The notes below the pieces were generated by a model. The model did no database searches. It had not been told where the DNA came from and was given only the letters and a program-made list of their open reading frames with translations. Shown here one piece after another: positions 26,192 to 34,337 of a stretch of DNA of 62,689 bases. The stretch's first letter is position 1; each line of letters starts with the position of its first letter. Source of the DNA: Paenibacillus typhae. GTDB lineage: Bacteria > Bacillota > Bacilli > Paenibacillales > Paenibacillaceae. The DNA is taken from NCBI RefSeq assembly GCF_900099765.1, contig NZ_FNDX01000032.1:1-62689 (forward strand), given 5' to 3'. Made by a program: the position numbers and the translations under genes.

Positions 26192-26692
26192 TTACACGCG
26201 TTTGGCTCCACGGCCGCCGCGTTTTCCTTCTGTGTTCTTCTTGATCGAAGACATCCGTTCTTCGCTATCTTTCAGGAAGCGTGACATTTTATCCTCGAAT
26301 GAAGGTTTACCGGCTGCAGGCTTGAATGGACGCCCACCCCGTTCACGATTGTAACCACCGCCGCCTCCACCGCCGCCGCTGCCTCCGCCAAAACGGTCTC
26401 CACCGCTTGGACGTTCAGGTCTTGGAGCTCTTGGGGGACGTACTTCTGATGCCGGCTTATCAACAGCCTGCTTGATGGAAAGTCCGATCTTGCCGTCCTT
26501 GTCAACATTGATCACCTTGACGGTTACTACATCACCAATCTTTAAATGATCGTTAACATCCTTAACGTAGTTATCGGCGATTTCCGAAATGTGAACGAGA
26601 CCTGTGACACCTCCTGACAGATCCACAAATGCTCCGAAATGCGTGATGCCTGTCACCTTGCCCTCTAACTTGGTGCCCACTTCAATTGCCAT
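26192..26692 (-). CDS. yabR: S1-domain RNA-binding protein, YabR-like
   Basis: A 166-residue protein with an N-terminal S1 RNA-binding domain (about residues 1-72: GTKLEGKVTGITHFGAFVDL, GLVHISEIADNYVKDV, VKVINVDKDGKIGLS). A Pro/Arg then Gly-rich linker follows, with runs of Gly around residues 105-118, and a basic conserved tail (FEDKMSRFLKDSEERMSSIK) ends in GGRGAKRV. The start ATG at 26692 opens with the family's MAIEVG, although the nearest GGGAGG lies 13 bases away, longer than usual. It probably binds RNA or ribosomes; the exact role is unknown. Confidence 0.85.
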   Translation of the reverse strand: MAIEVGTKLEGKVTGITHFGAFVDLSGGVTGLVHISEIADNYVKDVNDHLKIGDVVTVKVINVDKDGKIGLSIKQAVDKPASEVRPPRAPRPERPSGGDRFGGGSGGGGGGGGYNRERGGRPFKPAAGKPSFEDKMSRFLKDSEERMSSIKKNTEGKRGGRGAKRV

Positions 26693-26816
26693 AGAATAAA
26701 ATGATCCTCCCTTAAAAATATACAGACGAATATACACTTCATCCAGTCTGCGGTGATTTGATTATACAGTAAAGAGCAAATCAAGGCAACACAGCGAAAG
26801 CCTGATTTGGCCTGCT

Positions 26817-27152
26817 TTATTCCCCTGATTGCTCTGTACGGATTGGCAGTTCGCCCGGGAGATACATATTGTACCATTTCCGCGCCAGCTGTCCGATATA
26901 TTCATCATCATTGAGCCTGGATACGTCGTATTTCAGCTGGTTAAGCGAGGCCGTTACACTTTCATTCGTTGCCTGCTTTTTGGCAAGCACCTCACTCTTG
27001 TCCGCTATCGAAGCGCTCTGGGCAAAGAAAATGTAACCGGACCAGCTGAAAAATACAGTCATTACCGCAAGCCATATGAACTTTCTTCTCTTCGCACCTG
27101 CGGCGAAAGCCTTGCTTGCTGTTCCCTTCTCTTCCGCAGTAAATCTGTTCAT
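26817..27152 (-). CDS. divIC: Cell division protein DivIC (FtsB-like)
   Basis: A small bitopic divisome protein. The 111-residue product has a basic cytoplasmic N-terminus, one membrane segment (about residues 26-46, FIWLAVMTVFFSWSGYIFF), and an extracytoplasmic coiled-coil (EVLAKKQATNESVTASLNQL). The end has the conserved EYIGQLARKWYNMYLPGE phrase. The open frame begins at 27167, but the ATG at 27152 has the GGGGGT site in front and is preferred. It follows yabQ closely, as in B. subtilis. Confidence 0.9.
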   Translation of the reverse strand: MNRFTAEEKGTASKAFAAGAKRRKFIWLAVMTVFFSWSGYIFFAQSASIADKSEVLAKKQATNESVTASLNQLKYDVSRLNDDEYIGQLARKWYNMYLPGELPIRTEQSGE

Positions 27153-27174
27153 GCGTCGTACCCCCATTGTAAGG

Positions 27175-27738
27175 TCAGCGTTTCCGCCATGCGGTTATCC
27201 ATTCAATAGATCTCTTAAACCAAGGAGACTGATAGATTCTAGACAGATATGGAGAGATCCATCTTACAGGAAATACCCAAATTGGCTTCGTTAGACGCAA
27301 GAGCAGCTTCAGAATAAATAATAGGATGCGGCCGAGCAGCAGCAGCGTTCCTCTACAAAGCCTCCAAAGCCAGCGCAGCGGTACACCTATTAAGATTTCC
27401 AGGGTTCTCCATAGCAGTCTGCACGTATACTGGACCGACTGAATTAACATTACCACAAATCGCCGCACCGTAACACTGAAGATCAAAAAATAGATCCATA
27501 CGCCTAGAAAGAGCCCCAAAAAGACATAAAACCTCAATTGCCCCTGATTTCCGGCATACAGCATGCGAAACACAAGCAGCGCCGCCCATATCCAATACAG
27601 CAGGTCCAGCAGTGCATTCAGCCATTTGGGAAAGCTAAGCTTCAGCGACAGCACCCGGTAGCTGTCATAGGTCACTCCCATAGCTGTACCTGCCAGTATC
27701 ATATAGATCAGGGTCATCCACTGAACTGCCGGATTCAT
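27175..27738 (-). CDS. yabQ: Spore cortex biosynthesis protein YabQ
   Basis: A 187-residue membrane protein with about four to five hydrophobic segments: LIYMILAGTAMGVTYDSYRV, LLDLLYWIWAALLVFRML, YVFLGLFLGVWIYFLIFSV, and a hydrophobic Leu/Arg-rich region near 125-150. Known in B. subtilis as needed for spore cortex, in the mother-cell outer forespore membrane. It overlaps yabP by 4 bp. Confidence 0.9.
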   Translation of the reverse strand: MNPAVQWMTLIYMILAGTAMGVTYDSYRVLSLKLSFPKWLNALLDLLYWIWAALLVFRMLYAGNQGQLRFYVFLGLFLGVWIYFLIFSVTVRRFVVMLIQSVQYTCRLLWRTLEILIGVPLRWLWRLCRGTLLLLGRILLFILKLLLRLTKPIWVFPVRWISPYLSRIYQSPWFKRSIEWITAWRKR

Positions 27739-28019
27739 TTAAACAGCTTGCCCAGTAAGCCCTTATTTTTCCCCTGTGTTCCGGGATCGAGATAAATCAG
27801 GGAATGGACGTTGCCCTCCAGCGACAGAATACCGTTCTCCAGACTCAGGTTTTTGATATGTAAATGGCTGCCGCGGATGGTGAGATGGCCAAGCTCCGTG
27901 CGGAGCAGGAACTCCTCGCTGTCGAAGCTTTCTACATTCTGCACACCTGTCAGCTCCAGCTGCTTGCGGCTGCGCATGTGCAGATCATGCTGCTTATTGA
28001 CTTTGACTGGCTCGATCAT
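27735..28019 (-). CDS. yabP: Sporulation protein YabP
   Basis: A 94-residue soluble protein of the YabP/YqfC family (EEFLLRTELGHLTIRGSHLHIKNLSLENG given in parts: FLLRTELGHLTIRG, LHIKNLSLENG). The family is linked to spore envelope assembly. The start follows AGGAGGGG and the gene is coupled to yabQ. A SigE-like promoter is seen upstream, and the rqcP terminator isolates this operon from the previous genes. Confidence 0.9.
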   Translation of the reverse strand: MIEPVKVNKQHDLHMRSRKQLELTGVQNVESFDSEEFLLRTELGHLTIRGSHLHIKNLSLENGILSLEGNVHSLIYLDPGTQGKNKGLLGKLFK

Positions 28020-28045
28020 AGCATGTACCCCTCCTTCTTGATTCT

Positions 28046-28075
28046 AATCTATGGTGATCGGGAGGGTAATAGAAC
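28046..28075 (-). promoter_or_regulatory. Possible SigE promoter of yabP-yabQ
   Basis: Minus strand: GTTCTAT (28069-28075), 15 bp, CATAGATT (28046-28053). Compared with the SigE consensus -35 GHATATT and -10 CATACAHT the match is partial. yabP is a mother-cell gene in B. subtilis. Confidence 0.4.
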
Positions 28076-28096
28076 TTGCAGAATCTCCGGAAAATA

Positions 28097-28133
28097 TAAA
28101 AAAGCACAGCTCTACATAACGTAAGCTGTGCTT
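28097..28133 (-). terminator. Terminator of hup-rqcP
   Basis: Minus strand: AAGCACAGCTTACGTTATGTAGAGCTGTGCTT followed by TTTTTA. Confidence 0.9.
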
Positions 28134-28153
28134 GTGGTTATAGCTGTCTGCCT

Positions 28154-28432
28154 CTACCAGTCAAGACCGCTGCTTTTGGCAACAGGTTCCTCGCGGAGCA
28201 GGGTGTACATGCCGGCCGCCTCATCCTTGCGGGTGGTTTCAACCAGCTTTTCCACTTTGACTGTTACAAGCTTCTGGCCGAACTGCACTGTAATCTCGTC
28301 GCCGATCTTTACGGTGCTGCTTGGCTTTGATTCCTTACCGTTAATCAGCACCCGGCCCTGTTCGGACACATCCTTGGCCACTGTGCGGCGCTTGATTAGC
28401 CGGGACACCTTCAGATACTTGTCCAGACGCAT
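28154..28432 (-). CDS. rqcP: S4-domain RNA-binding protein RqcP (YabO)
   Basis: A 92-residue protein made mainly of an S4 domain (MRLDKYLKVSRLIKRRTVAK, QGRVLINGKESKPSS). In B. subtilis RqcP supports Ala-tailing of stalled nascent chains with RqcH on the 50S subunit. Its start ATG shares one base with the hup stop codon (TAATG), so translation is coupled to HU. Confidence 0.93.
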   Translation of the reverse strand: MRLDKYLKVSRLIKRRTVAKDVSEQGRVLINGKESKPSSTVKIGDEITVQFGQKLVTVKVEKLVETTRKDEAAGMYTLLREEPVAKSSGLDW

Positions 28433-28704
28433 TAGTTAACGGCTTCTTTGAGCTTGTTGCCAGCCTTGAAGGCCGGTACAGTCGATTCAGGAATTTCAAT
28501 AGGTGTGCCCGATTGCGGGTTGCGGCCGGTACGGCCGGAACGTTTGCGGGTTTCAAAAGTACCGAAGCCGATCAGCTGTACTTTATCGCCCTTGGACAAA
28601 GCATCGGTAATTTCGCTAAGTACTCCGTTTAATACGGCTTCTACATCTTTTTTGGCCAATCCGCTTTTTTCGGAAATGTTGTTTACCAGATCTGTCTTGT
28701 TCAT
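28432..28704 (-). CDS. hup: HU-type DNA-binding protein
   Basis: A 90-residue histone-like nucleoid protein. It has the family start MNKTDLVNNISEKSGLAKKD, GFGTFETRKRSGRTGRNP, and the DNA-intercalating region NPQSGTPIEIPESTVPAFKAG. The start follows TCCTAGGAGG. In B. subtilis hup (hbs) is at another locus, while yabO follows mazG directly, so HU here is an insertion relative to that order. Confidence 0.95.
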   Translation of the reverse strand: MNKTDLVNNISEKSGLAKKDVEAVLNGVLSEITDALSKGDKVQLIGFGTFETRKRSGRTGRNPQSGTPIEIPESTVPAFKAGNKLKEAVN

Positions 28705-29012
28705 AATTTGAAGTTCCTCCTAGGATACAAAAAAATAAATGAAACGCGATAAGCTGCCAAAATATGCCACCTGTCGTCATTTCGTCTTTATGATATTCTG
28801 GATGCCGCCCGGAAATCCTGCCGCAAAACGTCGTTTTTTTGAAAAATCGCCTACTCCGGCTCCAGGCACTACTACATTATAAACCTCATACGGCATTTGG
28901 AACCAGATATAAAGCCTTATTCCCAGCATTGCCGCTTCCTGCCGCAGCTATACGGTTACAGTAACATTTAATGGAAAATGGTCATTTACAGCTTCAGACC
29001 TGCCATAGACGG
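28705..29012. other. Intergenic region between mazG and hup
   Basis: About 308 bp without a gene. A possible SigA promoter for hup has TATAAT at 28876-28881 (minus) with only a weak -35 (GGTTCC, 28899-28904). No clear mazG terminator was found. The long leader before hup (about 160 nt) is AT-rich near its end. Confidence 0.4.
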
Positions 29013-30509
29013 CTATTTCCGTTCCTTTACCTTGGCTTCCTGCCATAACTGCTCCATCGTCTCCAGACTGCTCTCCTTCACACTTGTACCCCGGTCCTGC
29101 AGCTGACGCTCGATATAAGCAAACCGCGATACAAATTTACGGTTGGTACGGGTCAGCGCCTCCTCCGGGTCTGCACCGATGAAGCGGGCGGCATTGGTTG
29201 CCGCGAACAGTAAATCCCCCAGCTCCAGCATCTGATCCTCCGCTGCTGCACCGCTCTCAACGGCCTCCTGCAGTTCATCGACCTCCTCGCGGATTTTGGC
29301 CAGGACATCCGTTATGTTATCCCAGTCAAAACCGACCTTGGCGGCCTTCTTCTGCAGCTTGTAGGCTTTCATGAGTGCAGGCAGATCACGCGGAACCCCG
29401 CTCAGTGCCGATTCCGACTCGGGCTTCACACCCTTCAGCCGCTTTTCCTCCGCCTTCATCCCGTCCCAGTTCTTTAGGGCTTCGTCCGCATCAGCAGCGC
29501 TCATATCGCCAAACACATGCGGGTGGCGGAATATAAGCTTGTCGTTCAGACCCTCAATAACATCATAGACGCTGAATGTGCCGAGCTCCTCTTCAATCTG
29601 CGAATGGAGCATAATCTGCAGCAGCAAATCGCCAAGCTCCTCCTTCATGTGGTCCGGATCATCCTCGTCGATCGTTTCCAGCACCTCATAGGTTTCCTCG
29701 ATCAGATTTTTGCGCAGTGATTCGTGTGTCTGCTCGCGGTCCCACGGACAGCCCTCCGGGCTTCTCAGCGTATCGACAATTTCATGAAGCCGGGCAAAGG
29801 TGCGCCGGCGCGCGTTCTCCGCACGGTTCGCAGGGACATAGACCAGAGACAGATTGCCGTACCCGTCAATCCGGTCCAGCTCATATAGCGGCACGCGGAG
29901 AATCTGCTCCTCCTGCTCCACTCCAAGGGCATGTCCGACGATCACCTCGTACTCCGCCGGGTACAGCTCCATCAGGCACAGCTTGGTCTCGGAGGCTGTA
30001 AAGCTGTCATAGACCTGTCCAATCAGCGTATGCAGCTCAGGCTGGAGCTGCGAGCTGCGGATGCCTGAAGCATCGAGCAGCTGAAAGCCTTCGATCGGAT
30101 CGAAGCCAAGCCGCACAAAGGCCTCATCCAAGAAGCTCTCGCCGCCGAGAATCTCAAGTGCAATCCCTGCTTCAGGACAGCGCCGGCGCAGCTGGGAAAC
30201 TGCCGACTCCGCCACCATCGGATGACCCGGGACCGCATAGACGATTTCGGTCCCGTCAGGTGCGGCAAGCGCTTCTTCTAATAACCTCGAGGTAATGGCT
30301 TCGTAGACCTCCGGGAAAGAGTCCAGTGACTCATACAGCCCGTCAAAGGACTGTGAGGCAATCTCAAGCTCCGCGAGAGCTGCCATTACGGGATGCTCGG
30401 CGGTTCTCACGTATACTACGGCCGCCGCCTTTAGTTTCTTGATAATCCCCAGCGTCAGCCGGTCCGGATTGCCTGATCCCAGGCCGACTACTGTTAATCT
30501 TGCACTCAT
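29013..30509 (-). CDS. mazG: Fused tetrapyrrole methylase/MazG nucleotide pyrophosphohydrolase (YabN)
   Basis: A two-part protein of 498 residues. The N-terminal half resembles SAM-dependent tetrapyrrole methylases (LTVVGLGSGNPDRLTLGI, YAVPGHPMVAES, IEILGGESFLD-like). The C-terminal half carries two MazG modules (LRSPEGCPWDREQTHESL, EELGDLLLQIMLHSQI, then KVGFDWDNITDVLAKIREEV). MazG hydrolyses non-canonical NTPs. The open frame begins at 30539, but the ATG at 30509 follows AAGGAGTGG and opens MSARLTVVG, so it is chosen. Confidence 0.93.
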   Translation of the reverse strand: MSARLTVVGLGSGNPDRLTLGIIKKLKAAAVVYVRTAEHPVMAALAELEIASQSFDGLYESLDSFPEVYEAITSRLLEEALAAPDGTEIVYAVPGHPMVAESAVSQLRRRCPEAGIALEILGGESFLDEAFVRLGFDPIEGFQLLDASGIRSSQLQPELHTLIGQVYDSFTASETKLCLMELYPAEYEVIVGHALGVEQEEQILRVPLYELDRIDGYGNLSLVYVPANRAENARRRTFARLHEIVDTLRSPEGCPWDREQTHESLRKNLIEETYEVLETIDEDDPDHMKEELGDLLLQIMLHSQIEEELGTFSVYDVIEGLNDKLIFRHPHVFGDMSAADADEALKNWDGMKAEEKRLKGVKPESESALSGVPRDLPALMKAYKLQKKAAKVGFDWDNITDVLAKIREEVDELQEAVESGAAAEDQMLELGDLLFAATNAARFIGADPEEALTRTNRKFVSRFAYIERQLQDRGTSVKESSLETMEQLWQEAKVKERK

Positions 30510-30643
30510 TCCGTTCCACTCCTTCTTGGCCTGCCGCAATATTCGTTAAACCGGAGGCAGGCCTATAACTTGCCGTTATTATTTGCCCTGTCTGAATGAA
30601 AAGGTCAGGGATACAACCCGGTGTCCGGTCTGCTGACCGCCCT

Positions 30644-32311
30644 CTAAGGGAACAGGCGCAGCCTCGCCAGCTTGTCTGCAAGCTTAGGGCCGAAGCCCGG
30701 CAGCTGGCGCAGCTCGCTCTCGCTGAGCAGCCGCAGCCTGACTGCGCCCAGCCCAAAGACCGCGCAGCCCGCCAGCACGCCCAGCAGCGTCTGCGCCAGG
30801 CTTGCCAGCCGCCCGCCGCCGAGGCCGGCGGCGGTAAGCGCCAGCGCCGCGCCGCTGCTCACGGCGGCGGCGGCCAGACCGAGGCCCGCGAGCAGCAGCG
30901 CGGGCCGAAGCCCGGCATCTGCGAGGCGCAGCCGCAGATGGCCCTGCCGGTACAGCAGCAGCACGTTCAGCGCTGCTGCGAACCCGTGCGCCGCCACGCT
31001 TGCGATGGCAGCGCCGGTAATGCCCTGCTGCGGCACCAGCAGCAGGTTTAGGGCCGCCTTAAGCGCAGCGGCGGCCAAGAGATGCAGCGCCGGCGCACGC
31101 ACGGCGCCCAGGCCCTGCAGCAGCGCGGCAGAGATGATGCTGATCGTACCGCCTGCGGCGGTAAAGGCCAGCCACATCATCGTGCCGCTGCCTGCGGCAT
31201 CGCCATACAGAGCCACGTTGACGGGCTCTGCCAGAACCGCCAGGCCGACCGAGGCGGCCAGGCCCAGCAGCCAGAACCAGCGCAGCGACAGGCTGCAGCG
31301 GGTTCTTATCAATGCATTATCGCCGCGGTACTTCGCCTCCGCGAGCGCGGGAATGAAGACGACCGACAGCGAGGTCGCCAGCATGGTGACGATCTGCACG
31401 AGCGGCAGACCGCGGTTATAGATGCCGAACTGGGCCATGGAGGCCGTCTCACCGTAAGCGGGCGACAGCAGCCGCGGGACGGTGAAGACATCGACCAGCC
31501 CGATCAGCGGCACCGCCAGCGCCCCCAGCATCACCGGCAGGCCGTAGGCCAGCAGCTGCCAGGCGGACGCCCGTTGAATCCGGCCTGCAGCCGCAGCATT
31601 ATTGCTGCGCAGGGGTTGCTTAGCGGCTGGTGCATCCTTGCCGGACAGCCGCCCGCCTGTCTGCCGGCGGTGACTCTTCCAGAAGAGCAGCATGACGACC
31701 AGCCCGGCTGCTCCGCCTGCTGCCGAGCCAACCATTGCACCAGCAGCAATCTCTGCTGCTCCAGCCCCGCGGCTGGTCAGATACAGCAGCAGCGCGATCA
31801 TGACAATGACGCGGACTGACTGCTCCACTACCTGTGAGACAGCAGTCGGCATCATATTATGCAGCCCCTGAAAGTAACCGCGCACAGCTGCCATCAGGGG
31901 AACAACCGCCAGCCCGAGGGCGCTGGTATGCAGGGCCGGGATAATATGCGAGTTGCCCACAATCCGGGCTATGACAGGAGCGCCTGCGTAGGTTAGCATA
32001 CCGATAATAATCCCGCAGACCGCCGTTAGCACTGCTGACATCCGCAGGACACGGCGCCCCTCCGCTTCGTCGCCCCCGGCGGAGGCTTCGGCTACAAATT
32101 TGGAGATGGCTGACGGCAGACCCAGCATGGCTACCGTAATCAGCATCGTATACAACGGATTAACCGTGTTATAGATGCCAAATACGGCGTCACCGCCCAG
32201 ATTTTGCAGCGGTATTTTTTGGAGGGTACCGATAAGCTTGGATACAATGGCTGCCGCGCTGAGAATAAATGCCCCTTGCAGCAATTTGGAGCCGGGTGTG
32301 CCTGATTTCAT
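30644..32311 (-). CDS. spoVB: SpoVB/MurJ-family flippase-like membrane protein
   Basis: A 555-residue polytopic protein of the MOP exporter superfamily with about 14 membrane segments (for example LLQGAFILSAAAIVSKLIG, MLITVAMLGLPSAISKFVAE, LAYGLPVMLGALAVPLIGLV). In B. subtilis SpoVB is needed for spore cortex and probably handles lipid-linked precursors. The 3' half (about 30660-31620) is strikingly GC- and Ala-rich. The last residues PGFGPKLADKLARLRLFP are not hydrophobic. Confidence 0.9.
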   Translation of the reverse strand: MKSGTPGSKLLQGAFILSAAAIVSKLIGTLQKIPLQNLGGDAVFGIYNTVNPLYTMLITVAMLGLPSAISKFVAEASAGGDEAEGRRVLRMSAVLTAVCGIIIGMLTYAGAPVIARIVGNSHIIPALHTSALGLAVVPLMAAVRGYFQGLHNMMPTAVSQVVEQSVRVIVMIALLLYLTSRGAGAAEIAAGAMVGSAAGGAAGLVVMLLFWKSHRRQTGGRLSGKDAPAAKQPLRSNNAAAAGRIQRASAWQLLAYGLPVMLGALAVPLIGLVDVFTVPRLLSPAYGETASMAQFGIYNRGLPLVQIVTMLATSLSVVFIPALAEAKYRGDNALIRTRCSLSLRWFWLLGLAASVGLAVLAEPVNVALYGDAAGSGTMMWLAFTAAGGTISIISAALLQGLGAVRAPALHLLAAAALKAALNLLLVPQQGITGAAIASVAAHGFAAALNVLLLYRQGHLRLRLADAGLRPALLLAGLGLAAAAVSSGAALALTAAGLGGGRLASLAQTLLGVLAGCAVFGLGAVRLRLLSESELRQLPGFGPKLADKLARLRLFP

Positions 32312-32386
32312 AATTTACCTGCTTCTGCAGCAATAACCGCAATAATAGAATGAATTTCTATATTATACCGCAAGCAGGCATACGAC

Positions 32387-32434
32387 AAAACCCCGCCCCC
32401 CCTTGATCTCGGATCAAAAGGAAAGCGGGGCTTC
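32387..32434 (-). terminator. Terminator of spoVT
   Basis: Minus strand: AAGCCCCGC pairs with GCGGGGTTTT across a secondary hairpin (TTTTGATC-CGA-GATCAA). Confidence 0.8.
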
Positions 32435-32448
32435 CGGCACCAAACCTT

Positions 32449-32991
32449 CTACTGCTCCATTTGCTTGCCCAGGAAGGCGGCAGCAGTCTCGGCCATCTTT
32501 ACTTCCATCTGTGACATTTTTACAGAATCGTCCTTGTTCATCAGTACTACACAGCCGATCGGATCACCGCCGGAAATAATGGGGGCAGCCACATAGCTGG
32601 ACAGCAGCTCGGAATGCTCTTTACTGATGTCGTAATTTCCGCCGTTCGTCTCCAGCATGGTCTTGCGGCTCTCCATAACCTTCTCGAGCAGCGCCCCGAC
32701 CTGCTTGTCGAGATATTCCTTCTTGGAGCCGCCGGCCAAAGCGATAAAGCTGTCTCTGTCGGTAATCATTGTAATATGCCCTGTACCCTCATAAAGCGAT
32801 TCCGCGTATTCTTTGGCGAAGTCGCCCAGTTCCCCGATAGGAGAGTACTTTTTCAGTATGACTTCACCGTCGCGATCAACGAATATTTCCAGCGGATCCC
32901 CTTCACGGATACGCAGTGTACGTCTAATCTCTTTAGGAATAACAACACGGCCCAGGTCATCAATACGGCGAACAATACCAGTAGCTTTCAT
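32449..32991 (-). CDS. spoVT: Stage V sporulation protein T (SpoVT)
   Basis: A forespore transcription factor modulating SigG genes. The 180-residue product has an N-terminal AbrB-type swapped-hairpin DNA-binding domain (MKATGIVRRIDDLGRVVIPK, RTLRIREGDPLEIFVD) and a C-terminal GAF-like domain (ISGGDPIGCVVLMNKDD). The N-domain closely resembles that of AbrB at 52095, but the C-domain is different. Monocistronic, with its own terminator. Confidence 0.96.
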   Translation of the reverse strand: MKATGIVRRIDDLGRVVIPKEIRRTLRIREGDPLEIFVDRDGEVILKKYSPIGELGDFAKEYAESLYEGTGHITMITDRDSFIALAGGSKKEYLDKQVGALLEKVMESRKTMLETNGGNYDISKEHSELLSSYVAAPIISGGDPIGCVVLMNKDDSVKMSQMEVKMAETAAAFLGKQMEQ

Positions 32992-33221
32992 TTCACATGT
33001 TGCCCCGCTTTCTTAAGAAGTATGGTCCAACTACTGTCCATTACGGGAAAGGATAATCCCGGTGATTTATCGTAATATCTGACCATAGTATTCATCTGTT
33101 CCCAATTCCTTATACATGCCCGGCCCTTAAATAAACACAAGCTCCAGGTCCGTACATTATCCGGGTATTCATACCAAGCTTGTGCCTGTTTGCCCTATAG
33201 TATACATACCCTCTTTACGCG

Positions 33222-33260
33222 AAAAAAGCCATCCCTCGCTTGGAAGCGTCAGGATGGCTT
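33222..33260 (-). terminator. Terminator of mfd-prsA
   Basis: Minus strand: AAGCCATCCTGACGCTTCCAAGCGAGGGATGGCTT followed by TTTTCG. The stem AAGCCATCC/GGATGGCTT is perfect. Confidence 0.9.
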
Positions 33261-33275
33261 GTCCGTCTGTGTATA

Positions 33276-34337
33276 TTATTGGGCTGCTTCTGTAGCAGCC
33301 GGTGTTGCACTTGGTGCTGCAGTAGCTGCAGTTCCGCTATCCGTTGTTCCGGATTCTTCGGCAGCAGCGGTGCTCTTAGGCAGATTGATCTCAATATTCA
33401 GTGAATCAAGCTCTTCATCAAGGAAGGTCTCCAGGTTCTTTGAAGCCAGCGTGCTCTTGACGGTTTCTTTCTGCTCGTCAGTCAGCTTGTCAAAAGTGGT
33501 CTCTGTACGTGACTCTACTTCAATGACGTGATATCCGAAGCTGGTCTTTACCGGATCACTGATGGTGTTCAGCGGCAGGGTCTGTGCAGCCTGTTTGAAT
33601 TCCTCTACATAAGTGCCCAGCGCCTTGTCTTTGTATTCGCCGCCGGACTCAACCGAGCCGGTGTCATCTGAGTACTCCTTGGCAATTGCAGCGAAATCAC
33701 CGCCGGCGTCAAGCTTGGCCTTAACTTCGTTAGCACGCTTCAGTGCATCCTCATCCGTCCGTTCCTTGCCGTCCGCATCAGTCAGGCCAACCAGGACATG
33801 ACGCAGTGTAGCAACGGTGTAGTCCCCTTTGGTTGCTTCAAACTCAGCCTTAACCTCATCGTCGGTAATTTTCAGCAGCATGTCCTGATAAACGGTGAGT
33901 ACACGCACCATGTAGGAGCGAATATCTGCTTCCGTCAGATCTGCTTCCTTCAGCGAGCTTTCGTAAGTGTCGCCCAGCGCCTCTTTCATTGAGCTTACCT
34001 GTACATCCGCTTCTTTCTCGGCCTGCTTCTTCGCCTCATCCGTAGCTTGTCCTGCCAGATATTCAAAGGCAACCTCCTGCTTCAGGATGGATTCCTTAAA
34101 GGCGTCAATCTCCAGGTATGCCGCCTGCTGCGGAGAAAGGAACTTCATGACCTTGGTATCCAGATCGAATTCCTTCTCTGTAATCGTGCCGTCCTTGTAC
34201 GTTGCGACTGCCTGGGTGTTATCCTCGGCTGCGGTGTTATTATTATTGCTGCTGCAGGCAGACAGCATGGAGAAGGAAACGGCTGCGGCTAAAGAAACCA
34301 GCAGCACCTTCCATGATTTTGTTTTATTTACTGACAT
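33276..34337 (-). CDS. prsA: PrsA-like foldase lipoprotein (parvulin peptidyl-prolyl isomerase)
   Basis: A 353-residue exported lipoprotein. The signal peptide (KVLLVSLAAAVSFSMLSAC) ends in lipobox LSAC, then an Asn-rich spacer. A SurA-like N-domain precedes a parvulin domain (TLRHVLVGLTDADGKE, FAAIAKEYSDDTGSVESGGE, FGYHVIEVESR). The C-terminus is a low-complexity Ala/Thr/Ser tail (from about residue 315). It starts inside the end of mfd (14-bp overlap). B. subtilis lacks this gene at this locus, where mfd is followed by spoVT. Confidence 0.92.
   Translation of the reverse strand: MSVNKTKSWKVLLVSLAAAVSFSMLSACSSNNNNTAAEDNTQAVATYKDGTITEKEFDLDTKVMKFLSPQQAAYLEIDAFKESILKQEVAFEYLAGQATDEAKKQAEKEADVQVSSMKEALGDTYESSLKEADLTEADIRSYMVRVLTVYQDMLLKITDDEVKAEFEATKGDYTVATLRHVLVGLTDADGKERTDEDALKRANEVKAKLDAGGDFAAIAKEYSDDTGSVESGGEYKDKALGTYVEEFKQAAQTLPLNTISDPVKTSFGYHVIEVESRTETTFDKLTDEQKETVKSTLASKNLETFLDEELDSLNIEINLPKSTAAAEESGTTDSGTAATAAPSATPAATEAAQ

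Noticed and set aside
32992..33221. SigG promoter for spoVT
   Set aside because: Several GAATA- and CATNNTA-like pieces exist, but none at the right spacing, so no promoter is called.
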